Shown here: positions 41,119-53,266 of the stretch, piece by piece | Layout of the letters: each line of letters opens with the position of its first letter | How positions within the stretch are numbered: position 1 is the first letter of the stretch | Assembly (NCBI GenBank): GCA_030710605.1 | Contig: CP092868.1 | Location: 32,987,363 to 33,051,362, forward strand | Length of the DNA stretch: 64,000 nucleotides | From: Cordylochernes scorpioides | Lineage: Eukaryota; Arthropoda; Arachnida; Pseudoscorpiones; Chernetidae | Direction of reading: 5' to 3' | The notes under the pieces: generated by a model | Database searches by the model: none | The model's input: the letters and a program-made list of their open reading frames with translations, nothing else | Told to the model about the DNA's origin: nothing | Made by a program: the position numbers and the translations under genes

Positions 41119-41595
41119 CTATTACTGAAAAGTCACATATAATTTTGGATTATAGCAAAGAATCACAAAAATCATATTATATGCAATTTTTGGGTTATAG
41201 ATATAAAATCACATGAGGTAACAAGATCAAATAACATATTTGTTAATCTGATAAACACCACCTGATACTCATTAGGCCTTTATGTTGAAACGTTTTCTGA
41301 TTACGTATTCATGTCTGGGGATGGTTGCCAAATGTGACATGTAGGTTTGGTGTAAATGGCTTGCTACTTTTTCTCTTCATTTGTATTCCAAATTGTGTAA
41401 AATGAAGGCTGTGGTGTAGTCTCTGGTCTGTAGTGTTTGTTGTATGAGATGGAGACATGGTATCAGTGAAAAGGATGGATAGACAATTTAAACAATTTTA
41501 TTGATTCTTCTAATCAATTTTTACAAAGGTGGAAAAAATATATAATAAAATAGTAATTAAAGGGTAGATAAAATGTAGGGGAATATATATAGTTC

Positions 41596-41628
41596 TCCAC
41601 GCTGACGAGCGCGAAACGCGTTCGTGGA
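41596..41628 (+). ncRNA. Hammerhead motif, family E, helix II deleted (copy A)
   Basis: Helix I TCCACG/CGTGGA, CTGACGA and GAAAC-GCGTT are kept, but 9 nt present in the copy B allele (60738-60779) are missing, which removes helix II. Inactive by structure. Confidence 0.65.
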
Positions 41629-41944
41629 TGGTTTTTCATCAAGAAATTGGGTTGGCCAAATATCAGGGAACAGGTTAAATCAATGAATAGTTGATTTCTG
41701 TTCCACCAGATGGCGCTCTGCCTTCTGAAAAGCACATGTGCTCCTGTTCAGGATACGTCTTTTTTATTTTTAATATATAGTTGTGTATGTGTACAAATTT
41801 CTTCAGTAATGAAGGTTTCCCCACCTTGAGAGAGTCCTCCTCCAGACAAGGAGGGGATCAAAAAGATGGATAGAGGAAAGAAGTTTATATGTAAACATTC
41901 GAAATAGCTCAACAATAAGTAAAATGTAAACTTCCAAGGACCTC

Positions 41945-42118
41945 CCAAGTCCAACCCCACCAGTGAGTGCAAGTAATCAAACGGGGCTCTGGCATATTTG
42001 TAAGTGCAAAGTCAAACTGCTTTTTTACATGTGTAGACATGTGGTGTACTTACAGTAAAAGCAGTCGCTAACTACCCACCATGATTATCGTGGCCTGTAC
42101 CATGTGTACTAGGGATAA
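41945..42118 (+). mobile_element. tRNA-derived SINE, 5' truncated
   Basis: Starts at CCAAGTCCAACCCCACC and ends ACTAGGGATAATAATAAT. The ortholog is 61093-61270. Confidence 0.78.
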
Positions 42119-42184
42119 TAATAATAATAATAAAAAGGACCACCTTAGTTGAAATCATATCAAATCCAGACTTGGTATTTATAT

Positions 42185-42359
42185 TGCCACGTGGAAAATT
42201 AGGGAAGACAAAAACTTCAGGAGGAGACGATTTATTTCAGGCAAGGACAAACTATGAATGGTAAACAAAAGATAAGCCACGAGGGAAATTTATAGAGTAG
42301 CAAAATATAAACATAAAAATGACCACTCTGTTAATAAAATTAATAAATACTTTGTTACA
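42185..42359 (-). mobile_element. Solo LTR of the TRIM family, only in copy A
   Basis: Same family as 2973-3676, flanked by ATAT (42181-42184, 42360-42363). Copy B reads TATTTATATAATGATG near 61319 with a single ATAT, the empty site. Confidence 0.92.
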
Positions 42360-43470
42360 ATATAATGATGACTACCCCTGAGGTGTGAGATGTGATAAAT
42401 TAGACCCTCCTCCTGAGACCAGCCAATTTGACCGATGCACCCAAATAGATAGCCCCAACCACAATAGCCTTTTGTTTGCTCCTATTTTTAACCTCACCAC
42501 CTAACCTCTCTAGTCACTTAAAATATCACGTGTTTGTGTCTGAGATTTATCATTTGTGCCCCGTAAACTACCAAGAATCTCACCCCTATCTCTATAAAAG
42601 TCGAATTCTTTTTGCGTTCTTGGTTATGTGAGGGCGAAAATCCTCTCAGTGTAGTTGTTAAAGATTCTATTGATAAGTTTTTGAATCATAGTGGAAGAAT
42701 GCAAACAAAAAATCACCACCTAATCATAAAGTATGCCTCTCATGGATTTTACCATAGGATCTGTAAGAATTTCTTGTATTTGTAAATCGTATGTACGGAT
42801 TGTCTGGTCACCTAATACAAGGGCCTCTTTTGTCAAACCTGGAATTTCTACTTTTGTTTTCTCTAACCTTACCTGTCCCGTAAACTACCAAGAATCTCAC
42901 CCGTATCTCTATACAAGTCGAATTCTTTTGCGTTTGGTTATGTGAAGGCGAAAAGCTATTGATAAGCTATGATAAGCTTCTTTTTTTTTTTGTATTATTG
43001 TGGAAGAATTCAAACAAAAATCTCCACTTAATAATAAAGTATGCCTCTCACGGATTTCACCATTGTATGTAATAATTTCTTGTATTTGTAAATCATACGT
43101 ACGGAATGTCTGCTCCCCTGGAATTTCTCCCCTTTTCCCCCCAACTTTACCTGTTTATATCTATAAAAGTCGCATTCTTTCCGCGCTCTCTTGGTTATGT
43201 GAAAGAGGAGAAAAAATCCCCCTCAGCTTAGTTATTAAGGATTCTATTGGTAAACTATAGCCGTTTTTTAATCATAGTGGAAGGATGCAAACAAAAAATC
43301 GCAACTTAATCATAAAGTATGTCTCTCACGGATTTCACCATAGGGTCTGTAAGAATTCCTCATATTTGTAAATCTATGTTGGGATTGTCTGCTCCCCTGG
43401 GACAACGTCCTCGACTGTTGAACCGTAAATTTATCTTTTTTTCCCCCAACTAGGAAGATGGTGTTTGATC
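42360..43470 (+). other. Diverged tandem block, no gene
   Basis: Three diverged direct units about 300 bp apart share CTATAAAAGTCG, TTGGTTATGTG and AAAGTATGCCTCTCA (near 42590, 42900, 43150). Each resembles a TATA-containing short promoter-like unit but no ORF or RNA is recognised. The same array is at 61320-62380 in copy B. Confidence 0.55.
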
Positions 43471-43570
43471 NNNNNNNNNNNNNNNNNNNNNNNNNNNNNN
43501 NNNNNNNNNNNNNNNNNNNNNNNNNNNNNNNNNNNNNNNNNNNNNNNNNNNNNNNNNNNNNNNNNNNNNN
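43471..43570. other. Assembly gap, 100 N
   Basis: Exactly 100 unknown bases, the usual placeholder length for a gap of unknown size. It sits exactly at the junction of the two duplicated blocks. Confidence 0.99.
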
Positions 43571-44221
43571 GAAAATAGCCATTTTTTTTTTGCCAAAAGA
43601 AGTAATATGTAAACCAAAAAAATTATAATGAAAAACAGTTGGCCATATATAATTAGAAATTTTTAAACATTCTCAAATATTTATTCTTTGCAAAACATTT
43701 ATAAATTTTATTTTCCTTATTAATTTTAAATTGTTCAACTTGAAACACACACATACACACACATTCCTATAAACTTATTGCAATTTAGTTATTTTTATAA
43801 CACAAGGTAATAAGATCAAATCAAAATACATAAAAAGTGTATGACATTTCAGTAATTTAGTCTTATTATCTTGTGTTTATAATTTATAATCCAAATTGTG
43901 GCCTATCATTATTTAGAAGATATATTTACAAATTGTAATTTTAGTAAAAAATATTTATAAAAGGAATTTATTTAAAAATGAAAATGTTATATTTTATTTT
44001 CATTTTTGACCAGAAGATTCATGTAAAAAAAAAATAAATTATTATTCTCAATGAATAAAAAATATATATTCAAATAATATATATATATTTTTATGTTTAA
44101 AAAAATACTGAAGAGACACCTTGATAAACAATATTTTTTTAACATGTTTTATACAATCAAAAGAAAAAAGGAATGTAAGACATCTTTGTTTATTCTCCCC
44201 ATTTCCTGCTAATAGCAAATA

Positions 44222-44395
44222 CAGTAGAACCTCCATGAGAGGATACTCTAGCTAGAGGACACATCTCTCTAAAAAGAACAAGTTTTCATTGTCAAATTTA
44301 ACATTTTTGATAATTAGCAACTTTCAGATAAGAGGATACCTCTCCCTAAAGGACACTTTGGCTCTGTAATTTGATCTTCTAGAGAGGTTCAACCA
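44222..44395. mobile_element. TA-flanked MITE, copy B
   Basis: Counterpart of 24200-24371. The left end CAGTAGAACCTCCATGAGAG is better kept than the right end. Confidence 0.6.
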
Positions 44396-44523
44396 TATTT
44401 GTCATTTTCTTCTGATTTGTCAACATCACTGCAGGATATTTTCTTGTCTCCTAAGGGAAATGCCTTCTAAGGATTCTATTTGATTAAGCGCCATTGATAG
44501 TAGTGTAGGATACTCATGGATAT

Positions 44524-44910
44524 TGTTGCACCAAGTTGCAGCTTTGCAGGGTCGTCGACCTTGGATTCTTCCTTCTTGGTGTTATACATGTTTCCCGAGC
44601 GGGTTTCCATATTCAAAGCAAATAAATAAAAGTAAAAGTAAATAAATAAAAGTAAATAAAAATAAATTACCTTTTAAAGTTATTGCATTTATTTATTCGT
44701 TGTCTTCCTCGTAGGTTGCGATCCGCCTTCTTCGTCTAGGTCCTCTCTCGCTCCAATAACGAATCAAGATATATGTACAATAAATATTACAAAAGGAATG
44801 AAACTATAAAAAAGGAAAATGATGATAATCTAAATAATCTGTTTTAAATAAATATTGAAAATCATAGAATATTTTGAATAAATGTAGGGCGCATTAAAAT
44901 TGATGCAACA
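44524..44910 (-). mobile_element. Solo LTR of an element-3 relative (copy B), encodes Gag N-terminus
   Basis: Longer allele of 24658-24974, same ATAT target. On the minus strand an ATG at 44610 opens 29 codons to the LTR end (METRSGNMYNTKKEE..., ending QLGAT), aligned with the LTR-encoded Gag start of element 3 (MVETRSGKM..., ending QPGAT). Confidence 0.85.
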
Positions 44911-44936
44911 ATATATACACCAAACATATCTCCCGT

Positions 44937-45600
44937 GTAGAGAGGGTTTCTAAGGTGATGTATCTGGTTTTAACATTTACCTTGACAGAAGGAAGCTGAT
45001 AAGAACAGAAAATAAAAATCTTTATTGAAGGCATCTTATAAAATAAGAAAATTTACAAAGAACTTTTACTAGAGCATATTTGCCAATGCTGAATTTGAAT
45101 TTACAAATGGTCAAACAGTCTAAGCTATGGAGGGCAAGGTTCCTGGCTTTAGGTTCCAAAGAAAGGACTCGGGTAGGGTCTTCCATTTATGGCGCCTGGA
45201 GGCTTCACTTCTCCGCTCCTTCAGGTCACATACCAGAACCTACAAGAAGAGAGGGTTTCTAAGGTGATGAATGTGTTTTTAGCATCTACTTTGATAGAAG
45301 GAAGCTGATAAGAACAGAAAATAAAATCTTTATTGAAGGCATCTTATAAAATAAGAAAATTTACAAAGAGCCTTTACTAGAGCATGTTTGCCAATGCTAA
45401 ATTTGAATTTACAAATGGTCAAACAGTCTAAGCTATGGAGGGCAAGGTTCCTGGCTTTAGGTTCCAAAGAAAGGACCTGGGTAGGGTCTTCCATTTATGG
45501 CGCCTGGAGGTTTCATTCCTCCGCTCCTTCAGGTCACATACCAGAACCTACAAGAAGAGAGGGTTTCTAAGGTGATGAACGTGGTTTTAGCATCTCTTTT
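44937..45600. repeat. Tandem duplication, period about 308 bp
   Basis: Two near-identical units beginning AGAGAGGGTTTCTAAGGTGA (44937, 45249) and the start of a third (45557). Copy A has one unit. The two 60-codon ORFs (45080, 45388) arise from this repeat and are not supported as genes. Confidence 0.8.
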
Positions 45601-46173
45601 GATAGAAGGAAAATGATTAAAAAAAAAAAAGATTTAAAACATTTTATTGAACTATTCCAAAAAAATACAAGTTCAACATAGTAGATGCAAAAAAATAAAG
45701 ATACAAAAATTCATAAATTGATTATAGAATAATTCAAGAAAATAGATTATGGTACAAAGGGTTCTTCTTCTTTTGGTTCTCCAGATCCAGGCGGAAGGTC
45801 CTCTTGCAGGAAGACCACCTCTTCTTCCTTCTTCATGTTGGCATTTCATCCAGACCCTGAGTGGTTATACTGCCACGACTCAGTTGCAGTGAGGCCTATA
45901 GCCTCCATAGGGCCTTTGACAATTTTATTGACATCTTGTCAATACATTCAAAGTGCACAGTTTGCACTATTTAAAAAAAGATAATATGCATTATATACAC
46001 TATATAGATGAAAAATTTGCCGAGAGGAAATTGATCCATAGAAGCATAGGGCGCCTCTCCAGTCAAAATAAATGTCAAAACCTGGACACCATCTACTGAC
46101 CGTCGCCGCAACTAGCTGCCTCAGGTCGGTGACAAAGCCACAACACCAGCTTTGGCAAACTGAGAAGCGTCCA

Positions 46174-46217
46174 CCTAGAGACCATGGTTTCGGGCTAATG
46201 GCCCTCGTCAGTCTTTT
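46174..46217 (-). ncRNA. Hammerhead motif, family C, weakened helix I
   Basis: CUGACGAG box, helix II, GAAAC, ACCAUGGUC are intact; the upstream helix I strand is AAAAGA, so only about three pairs form with UCUAGG. Confidence 0.6.
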
Positions 46218-46652
46218 GATGGGAGAGGCACCCTATGCTTATATATATACACTATGTACAATGAATATGGCGTCTTTGCCAGCGCTGCAGAGTTTGGTGG
46301 AGAATCGCCAGTGGGTCTCCAGCGACACCATGTATTTAGCGATCTACGAAGAATACGTAGATCGCGTACTTACGCTACTACATAGGGCCTTTGATTTGAC
46401 CTACTCTTTGATTTTAGCCAAAAGGCCAAGAACAGAAGGAGCACATTTTCTGGTTGGAATCTTTGGATTCCTATCAGATTGATCTCTCTTTGCTGTAAGA
46501 TTAGCAGAGTTCTCCATCAGCTGGTATTGTTGAGGACAGAGTATCATCAAAGTCAAGTCTCACTCTACCACAGACAAAACAAAATAACTGGACTAGCAGA
46601 ATAAATTCAAAAGACAAATATTATTGAGGATTGAAATCTTGAGGAATCATAT

Positions 46653-46904
46653 TGTAGCGAAGTATTTATTATAAAGGGTATTTACCTTTTAGTTCTCCAA
46701 TAAAATTATAAACAAGAGGTATTTATAGGGAGAACAACATATCCCAAGGTAAAAATAATGAGGTGGTCAGCCACAGTCCCGTTTTCCTTATTTGCCGATA
46801 AGATTCCGAGAACCCCTCACACCTGTGGTCTCCCCGGAGTCCAGTGATGATTGACAGGTGTCCCATGGAGCTTCTTGTGACCGGAGTTGTAGAGCTACTT
46901 GACA
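46653..46904. mobile_element. Solo LTR present only in copy B
   Basis: 252 bp, TGTAGCGAAG...CTTGACA, flanked by ATAT (46649-46652, 46905-46908). Copy A has one ATAT at the same place (about 26492-26495). Orientation not determined; the TGTAGCG end resembles that of elements 1 and 2. Confidence 0.88.
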
Positions 46905-46944
46905 ATATCCACTCATGGACAAAATTAAGGAAGTTATAACAATG

Positions 46945-47269
46945 TTTTTTTTTTTTTTTTTTGCTTATCCCTAGTACACGTGGTACAGGCCATGATAATC
47001 ATGGTGGGTAGTTAGCGACTGCTTTTTTTTTACTGTAAGCGCACCACATGTCTACACATGTGAAAGCAGTTCGACTTTGCACTTACAAATGCGCCAGAGC
47101 CCCGTTTGGTTACTTGCACTCGCTGGTGGGGTTGGACTTTTGCAAGAATCGGGGGGCCATTGGAGCATTTTTTTTTTTTTAAACAGAAAAAAGTGTCCAA
47201 TGCGGGGATCGAACCCGGGTCGTAGTGGTCGTAAACCAAACGGTTTAACCAGCCTTCCACCGACCCCCC
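46945..47269 (-). mobile_element. tRNA-derived SINE present only in copy B
   Basis: Duplication ATAACAATG (46936-46944, 47270-47278). Copy A has the uninterrupted site TTATTCTAATGTTAATCTC near 26524. Confidence 0.92.
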
Positions 47270-47754
47270 ATAACAATGTTAATCTCTTCAAACCAAATAA
47301 CTTCTGTGGAAATTTAGAAATGGGAATACAATTGTGGACTTGGAGAATTGTGCCTATGAATAAACATTTTTGTTTTAATCTGATGGTGGTAAAAATACTG
47401 TTGGCACAATGTCAATGTTATCAAGGAAATAAACGATTATAGAACTTCCTGTACTCCAGGAATCATCGAGAAATGGTCTATTGACCATGCTTGGCATGGA
47501 TACATCTTCAAGAATAAAAGAAGAGGTAGGATTGGTTTGGTAATCTTAATGGTCTGGAATTAGAAGATATGAAACAGATGATATGGCACAATTTGGATCA
47601 TAGACACAAGGTAATAAGACCCAAATCCAAAGGGCCTTTGATAATTTTTTTTTTTTTTTTGACAATTAAAAGCATTTTATTGACATCTTGTCAATACATT
47701 CAAAGTGCACAGTTTGCACTATTTAAAAAAAAGATAATATGCATTATATACACT

Positions 47755-48025
47755 ATATAGATGGAAAATTTGCCTGGAGGAAATTGATCCATAGAAGCAT
47801 AGGGCGCCTCTCCCGTCAAAACCTGACGCCATCTATTGACCGTCGCTGCAAACTAGCGGCATCAGGTCGGGGACAAAGCCACAACACCAGCTTTGGCAAA
47901 CTGAGAAGCGTCCACCTAGAGACCATGGTTTCGGGCTAATGGCCCTCGTCAGTCTTTTGACGGGAGAGGCACCCTATGCTTCTATATATACACTATGTAC
48001 AATGAATATGGCGCCTCTGCATATG
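47755..48025. repeat. Palindromic repeat family C
   Basis: Inverted arms CATAGGGCGCCTCTCCCGTC and GACGGGAGAGGCACCC; contains the hammerhead at 47915-47958. Confidence 0.75.
47915..47958 (-). ncRNA. Hammerhead motif, family C, weakened helix I
   Basis: Same as 46174-46217: intact core, helix I reduced by AAAAGA in place of CCUAGA. Confidence 0.6.
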
Positions 48026-48261
48026 GTAACAACACTGTTATAGAAACGTCACGCACTATTTATTTATTTGAATTCGGTCTTATTTTCTTGTAGCTACAGT
48101 CTATAATCCAAATTGTTTTTTTTTTTATCATTATTTGGATTTGTTTATGAAGCGATAAAGAGAATTGTACAAAACAAGGTGAAATGGTGTTCCATTATGG
48201 CCTACCTCTGTATTGGGATGGGACATTAATCTCTATGTGTGTGACCTTCTTCTTTCTCATC

Positions 48262-48402
48262 TTCACTCAATCACTAATATGTGCATCAAAAATCTCAAGC
48301 TTGTACAGCTTGTTGATGATGTCTGCCGGAGAAGAGTAGAGGTCATCAATGGATGAGTCAATACAGTCAATAATATGTTTTGGAGTTGCAGGTTGAGAAT
48401 TG
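48262..48402 (-). pseudogene. LINE-b 3' fragment (copy B)
   Basis: Ortholog of 29243-29375. Confidence 0.68.
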
Positions 48403-48865
48403 TAATGTGTGTGATAACAACAATGCTGAGTTACCAAAAGTTGCATATATAAGTTGACCATATAGAGGGAGAGTCTATATGTTAAACCATCTTCAGCCAC
48501 TTCAGCATGAGAAATTTCTTTATTATTATTATCCCTAATACACATAGTACAGCCCATGATAATCATGGTGGGTAGAAATTATCAACTGCTTTTACTGTTA
48601 TGAAAATTCGAAACTATTATAGACGCGTATGATTCTTTTTAAAATTAAAAACAATTTCTACTTCCCTTACTGCAATGGAAAAAAATTAATGGGAGGGCCT
48701 GGCTTATCAGTGGTGAACCCTCCCAGCGGTTTTTGCCAGTTTAATCTACCACTTTTAAACGAATCATACGCGTCTATAATAGTTTTTAATTTTCATAACA
48801 GATGACATGCTAATGCATCATAATATTATTGCTTTTACTGTATTGACTGCTTTTACTACATGTCT

Positions 48866-49179
48866 TTTTTTTTTTTTGCTTATCCCTAGTACACGTGGTA
48901 CAGGCCATGATAATCATGGTGGGTAGAAGACGACTGCTTTTACTGTAAGTGTACCACATGTCTAAACATGTGAAAAGCAGTTCGACTTTGCACTTACAAA
49001 TGTGCCAGAGCCCCGTTTGGTTACTTGCACTCACTGGAGGGATTGGACTTTTGCAAGAATCGGGGACCATTAGAGCATTTTTTTTTTTTAATCAGAAAAA
49101 AAAGTTCCCAATGCGGGAATCGAACCCGGGTCGTAGCGGTCGAAAACCAATGGTTTAAACCATCCTTCCACCGACCCCC
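48866..49179 (-). mobile_element. tRNA-derived SINE (copy B)
   Basis: Ortholog of 29829-30145 with duplication ACTACATGTCT/ACTGCATGTCT. Confidence 0.86.
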
Positions 49180-50340
49180 ACTGCATGTCTACACATGTGA
49201 AATGTAGTTCAACTACTACACTTACAAGGGTGCCATGTGCATAAAAATTAAGGATAGAGGTTGCCTGGCCGGCATTCATAGTTCTAAAAAAATAGAAGAC
49301 ATTTTTCGGCTAGAAATCTGTTTCCATTTTCTCAATGTTTCAACAAAAATTTTTTGTTCTCTCATCATGAAAAAAATAAATATGAAAAGCATTTGGCAAG
49401 GCATTAAAAAGAAAATAAGGATTTCTCTGTAGAATTTAATCCTTTTTGTAAAATTGCAACCTCTAAAAAATAAAAGCCATGAATTTTTCACAGAGAGAGA
49501 AGCTTTTAAAATACCACCAGGATGGTCACACACTAAAATGGTCGTAAAATTAACATAAATGAATTGCTAAAAATATATAGCCCCTACAACACGCACCTGT
49601 TTATTACAAAACTCCATTAATTTTAATGGGATTGCTCCACCAATTCCTTTTCCTTGTTTTGTGAAAAATCTGCAACCATACTTACCTTTTAGTTTTGCTG
49701 AAATTAAATTGTTCTCCCTAAAACCCCAGCCATTCTAATGGTGACTGTGCGGTCCTTCCGTAATATTTTGATAGATTAAACTGCGGAAACCGCTGGGAGG
49801 GTTCGCCTATGATGAGCCAGGCCTTCCCAATATTTTTATCACTCAACAAATAAAAATAAGACGCAAATGTTTCTTCCACACATAAATCAAACTTCCACTG
49901 TCCTTACTGCGATGAAAATATATTGGGAAGGCTTGGCTCATCAGTAGTGAACCCTCCCAGTGGTTTCTCCAATTCAATCTACATGACCGCTTCTTTAGAG
50001 CTCTAATACTGTATTGGATCATTCTGTTTATATATGCTACACTGAAGTGTGGAATCTCAGAAATGGTATTTAAGCAAACTATGGACATAAGCCTTTAGGA
50101 CAGTAGAATTACATTTAAATATTTGTATCGAGCAATGCTCTTCCACAAACAATAAGGATAAATCCAGTTAGGCATAAATAAATAGCATGTGACATTTTAG
50201 TAAGAGCATTGTTACCATCATCAGACAAACGTACTGAATGGAGAAAGAAAACTGAAAGTACTCCAAATTTATTTGGATATGGTCTTATTACCTTGTGTCT
50301 GTAATTGTGCCTAATCATTTAATCAATCAAACAAAACTCA
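49180..50340. other. Non-coding; family G unit at about 49765-49990
   Basis: Collinear with copy A 30146-31320. No gene. Confidence 0.55.
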
Positions 50341-50344
50341 ATCT

Positions 50345-50472
50345 TAAACACAAGGTAATAAGACCAAATACAAATAAATAAATAGTGTCTGACGTTCGGT
50401 AACAACACTGTTACCGAAACGTCACACACTATTTATTTATTTGGATTTGGTCTTATTACCTTGTGTTTATTT
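50345..50472. repeat. Palindromic family P
   Basis: Compact palindrome with GGTAACAACACTGTTACCG at its centre. Confidence 0.8.
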
Positions 50473-50476
50473 ATTA

Positions 50477-50956
50477 CTAGCCGAATGACCCGGGCAACGC
50501 CCGGGTTTTACCCGATTAAATGCTTTTATTCAAATACTATTCGTTACAATTATAAATTGGCGCCGTGGATGTCATTCTTGTGAAACGTCCCGCTCCAAAC
50601 TTTGTGTCTGAGAAGCGATATTTTTATAAAGAGATGATCTGGCTTTGTGTCTTCTGCTCGAATGAATGTTTTTCTGTTAGAATTTTGTTCCTGCATACTA
50701 AAAATGAACTGGCTTCACCCGTGGTCTCTGCTTTTTGGAATTTTTCCGGATATAATTTTGTATCTGATAATCAAATATGATACAGCAATATTGTCATTAT
50801 CATTTTCTGACTAAAAAAACAACTATTTTTGCCCAGAACCTGTCAAATGCTTATAAAAATTGGCCATATTTGGGTATTTATTCCATTCACAAAAGCAAAT
50901 GGTGACAGAATTGTTGATTGATTGTTGATTATGACTCTGATACTTGTATATTTTAA
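50477..50956 (-). mobile_element. Helitron-like repeat without tRNA
   Basis: Minus strand ends in CCCGGGCGTTGCCCGGG hairpin, GTCATTCGG and CTAG (50477-50480), followed by T. It shares its leader (from TTAAAATATACAAG) with 51175-51487 and the 11401 unit, but holds about 260 bp of other sequence where those carry tRNA-Gly. Confidence 0.72.
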
Positions 50957-51174
50957 TAGCGTTGGTTCAAGAACCCTCAAGTTTGAGCATAGCATAGTTA
51001 TCCGACACACACAGAGTCACGGAACTACATATCTACATCTAGAGACATCATGTAAAGACAACAATTATAAAACCATTATATAGTTTGGATATTTCGGTAA
51101 CAACACTGTTACCGAAACGTCACACACTATTTATTTATTTGGATTTGGTCTTATTACCTTGTATTTATAATCTA

Positions 51175-51487
51175 CTAGCCGAATGACCAGGGCAACGCCG
51201 GGGGTTTACCCGATTAAATGCTTTTATTCAAATACTATTCGTTACAATTATAAATTGGCGCCGTGGATGTCATTCTTGTATAATATATAAATGAGTTTTA
51301 AAAATTGTAAAAAAAAAAAAAAAATGCATCGGCCGGGAATCGAACCCGGGCCGCCCGCGTGGCAGGCGAGCATTCTACCACTGAACCACCGATGGTTATG
51401 AGAAATGGCCATATTTGGGTATTTATTCCATTCACAAAAGCAAACGGTGACAGAATTGATTATGACGCTGATAACTGTATATTTTAA
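51175..51487 (-). mobile_element. Helitron-like repeat carrying tRNA-Gly
   Basis: Inserted into a family P arm: plus-strand host reads TTATAATCTA before it and TAATCCAAATTG after it, rejoining perfectly. The 3' end has the GC-rich hairpin and CTAG at 51175-51178. The 5' end begins TTAAAATATACAG rather than TC, so the superfamily call is tentative. Confidence 0.72.
51325..51395 (-). tRNA. tRNA-Gly(GCC)-like gene inside a Helitron-like repeat
   Basis: 71 nt. Anticodon arm CCTGCCACGCGGG, box B GGTTCGATTCC and acceptor stem are canonical except for the first pair (C-C mismatch). Followed by a long T run. Closer to a functional gene than the copy at 11485. Confidence 0.82.
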
Positions 51488-51984
51488 TAATCCAAATTGT
51501 GTGCCTTACCAAAAATCAACCTTGTACAAGTTTCAGGATGTTAACCCATGTCAGCAGGCTGTACCTCAATCACCAAACATAATGGTCACCTAAACTTCAT
51601 GATGAATCAAGGAAACAATGTTATTATAGATCAAAATGACATATTCCCATTAAAATATGTGATGTAAACAAAATAAAGAAGAAAAAAAAGAGTAGAGAAA
51701 TAAAACATCTGATTGTAAAACTGAATATTGCAGAGAACTTGCACCATTTATTGGAAGTGGGAAGGCTTTGATATTGCCAGTTGTCTTTTTATTTCAAGGA
51801 TAGAGGCAATTTTATTCACAATTGGTTACTGTGCATCTTTCAATAGTTATTGTATGAATTCTGATATAAATGCTCTAAAAGGTACAACTTCCTAAAGTTT
51901 TATTAAGGAACAGTTTAGATTATAGATTAGAAAGATAATTTGTGAATAAAAAAATCAATATTTAAGCTCATAGGCAAAATTTAT

Positions 51985-52115
51985 GGAAACATAAGTTAAT
52001 AAGACCAAATCTAAATAAATAAATTGTGTGTGACATTTTAGTAACTACACTGTTACCAAAGCATCACACACTATTTATTTATTTAGATTTGGTCTTATTA
52101 ACTTGTGTTTCCATA
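51985..52115. repeat. Palindromic family P
   Basis: Inverted arms AAGTTAATAAGACCAAATC and complement with GTAACTACACTGTTACC at the centre. Confidence 0.75.
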
Positions 52116-52791
52116 AATTTTATCTATGAGCGTAAATATTGATTTTTTTTTATTCACAAAATTTTGGTCAAAACCTTTTTTCTGAATAGGGATATATTTG
52201 TTTTCTTTGTTGTCAGGAAGGTGGTCAATTGAGGGAAGGAAGTGTTGATCCAAATTGAAGGCAATTTTAGTATTCCGCGACCACACCACATCCTGAGGCT
52301 TTGTGTCAAAAGTTATCGGACCATTTTAGAGCGGAGTTGAATTGTTGGGAAGTGGAAAATTAGGTTTCCCCTATGTCTCCAGGCTAAGACATAAATATAG
52401 CACAACGGGCGGCCTTGTTTGACCGTTGACTCCAGTTATTCTCTTAGCTTTACTCTCTTCTTTTCCTCTTTCTCCAAGAAAATAAGACCTAATCCAAATT
52501 AATTAATTTATTTGTATTAGGTCTCTCTTATTACCTTGTAGCTATTATCTATAATTCAAATTGTACTTTAATCATTCCTCTTTCTTCTTTATTGATACTA
52601 CAAAGTATTAAAATTACAAATATATTCTCACAATGAGTATCTTTTTTATTTAAAAAAAAAAACGCTAGCTTTCAAGCGTTACTCGTTCTTCAACGGGCTT
52701 ACTATAATATCGACTTGATCCCACCAGAAATATTTACAAAAAACAAACGCGCGCAGCGTGGATATTTATAAAGATAAGTTACAAGACCAAA

Positions 52792-53266
52792 TCTATATTA
52801 ATAAAATGCAAATTTCATAAGTGTTGTTCACTAAAAACTTTCGTTACAATGCATCAATTTCGACCAAATTTTCAACATTTATGTAAAACGAGATGGAGCA
52901 GGTTTTGCTTAACATCAAAATATTTTCCTAACTTTAACATGCGTAACTTCGCTGTTATCGATTAAATACAAAAAAAATCAACAGAGTTAATTTTATTTAT
53001 ATATAAATACAAAAAAAATTCAGCAATTCATTCAACTCAATCTAAAAAAATATTCAAAACAAGCAATTTTAAGATAACACCATATGTAAAACAGTCGGCC
53101 AAGAAAACAACAACGATATTACATCTTTCTCACATATTCACACACAATCTTGATTAATAATTAAAACTAATCTTTAACATTGTTTATTATACTTCATAAT
53201 ATATAATATTCGTTAGGCAAACTTTCACTCGGGTAAAACCCGGGCGAAGCCGGGTACACCCGCTAG
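52792..53266 (+). mobile_element. Non-autonomous Helitron, 475 bp
   Basis: Starts TCTATATTAATAAAATGC, ends with hairpin ACCCGGGCGAAGCCGGGT, ACACCCG and CTAG. Inserted between A (52791) and T (53267) with no duplication, as Helitrons do. No Rep/helicase ORF. The second copy is at 60204-60680. Confidence 0.93.

Larger units (their letters stand above)
23571..43470 (+). repeat. Copy A of a 19.9-kb direct duplication
   Basis: Starts GAAAATAGACATTTTT within the intron and ends at GATGGTGTTTGATC at the gap edge. It matches copy B (43571-63006) in order and orientation throughout, with small differences and whole-transposon insertions on either side. The copy B sequence starts directly at the other side of the gap and passes through the same end sequence (62993-63006) into unique DNA. 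Confidence 0.9.

Noticed and set aside
43310-43582. 90-codon ORF spanning the gap
   Set aside because: More than a third of it is unknown bases, so the frame is not real evidence.
45080-45570. Two 60-codon ORFs with the same protein
   Set aside because: Products of the 308-bp tandem duplication. Not open in copy A and no recognised homology.
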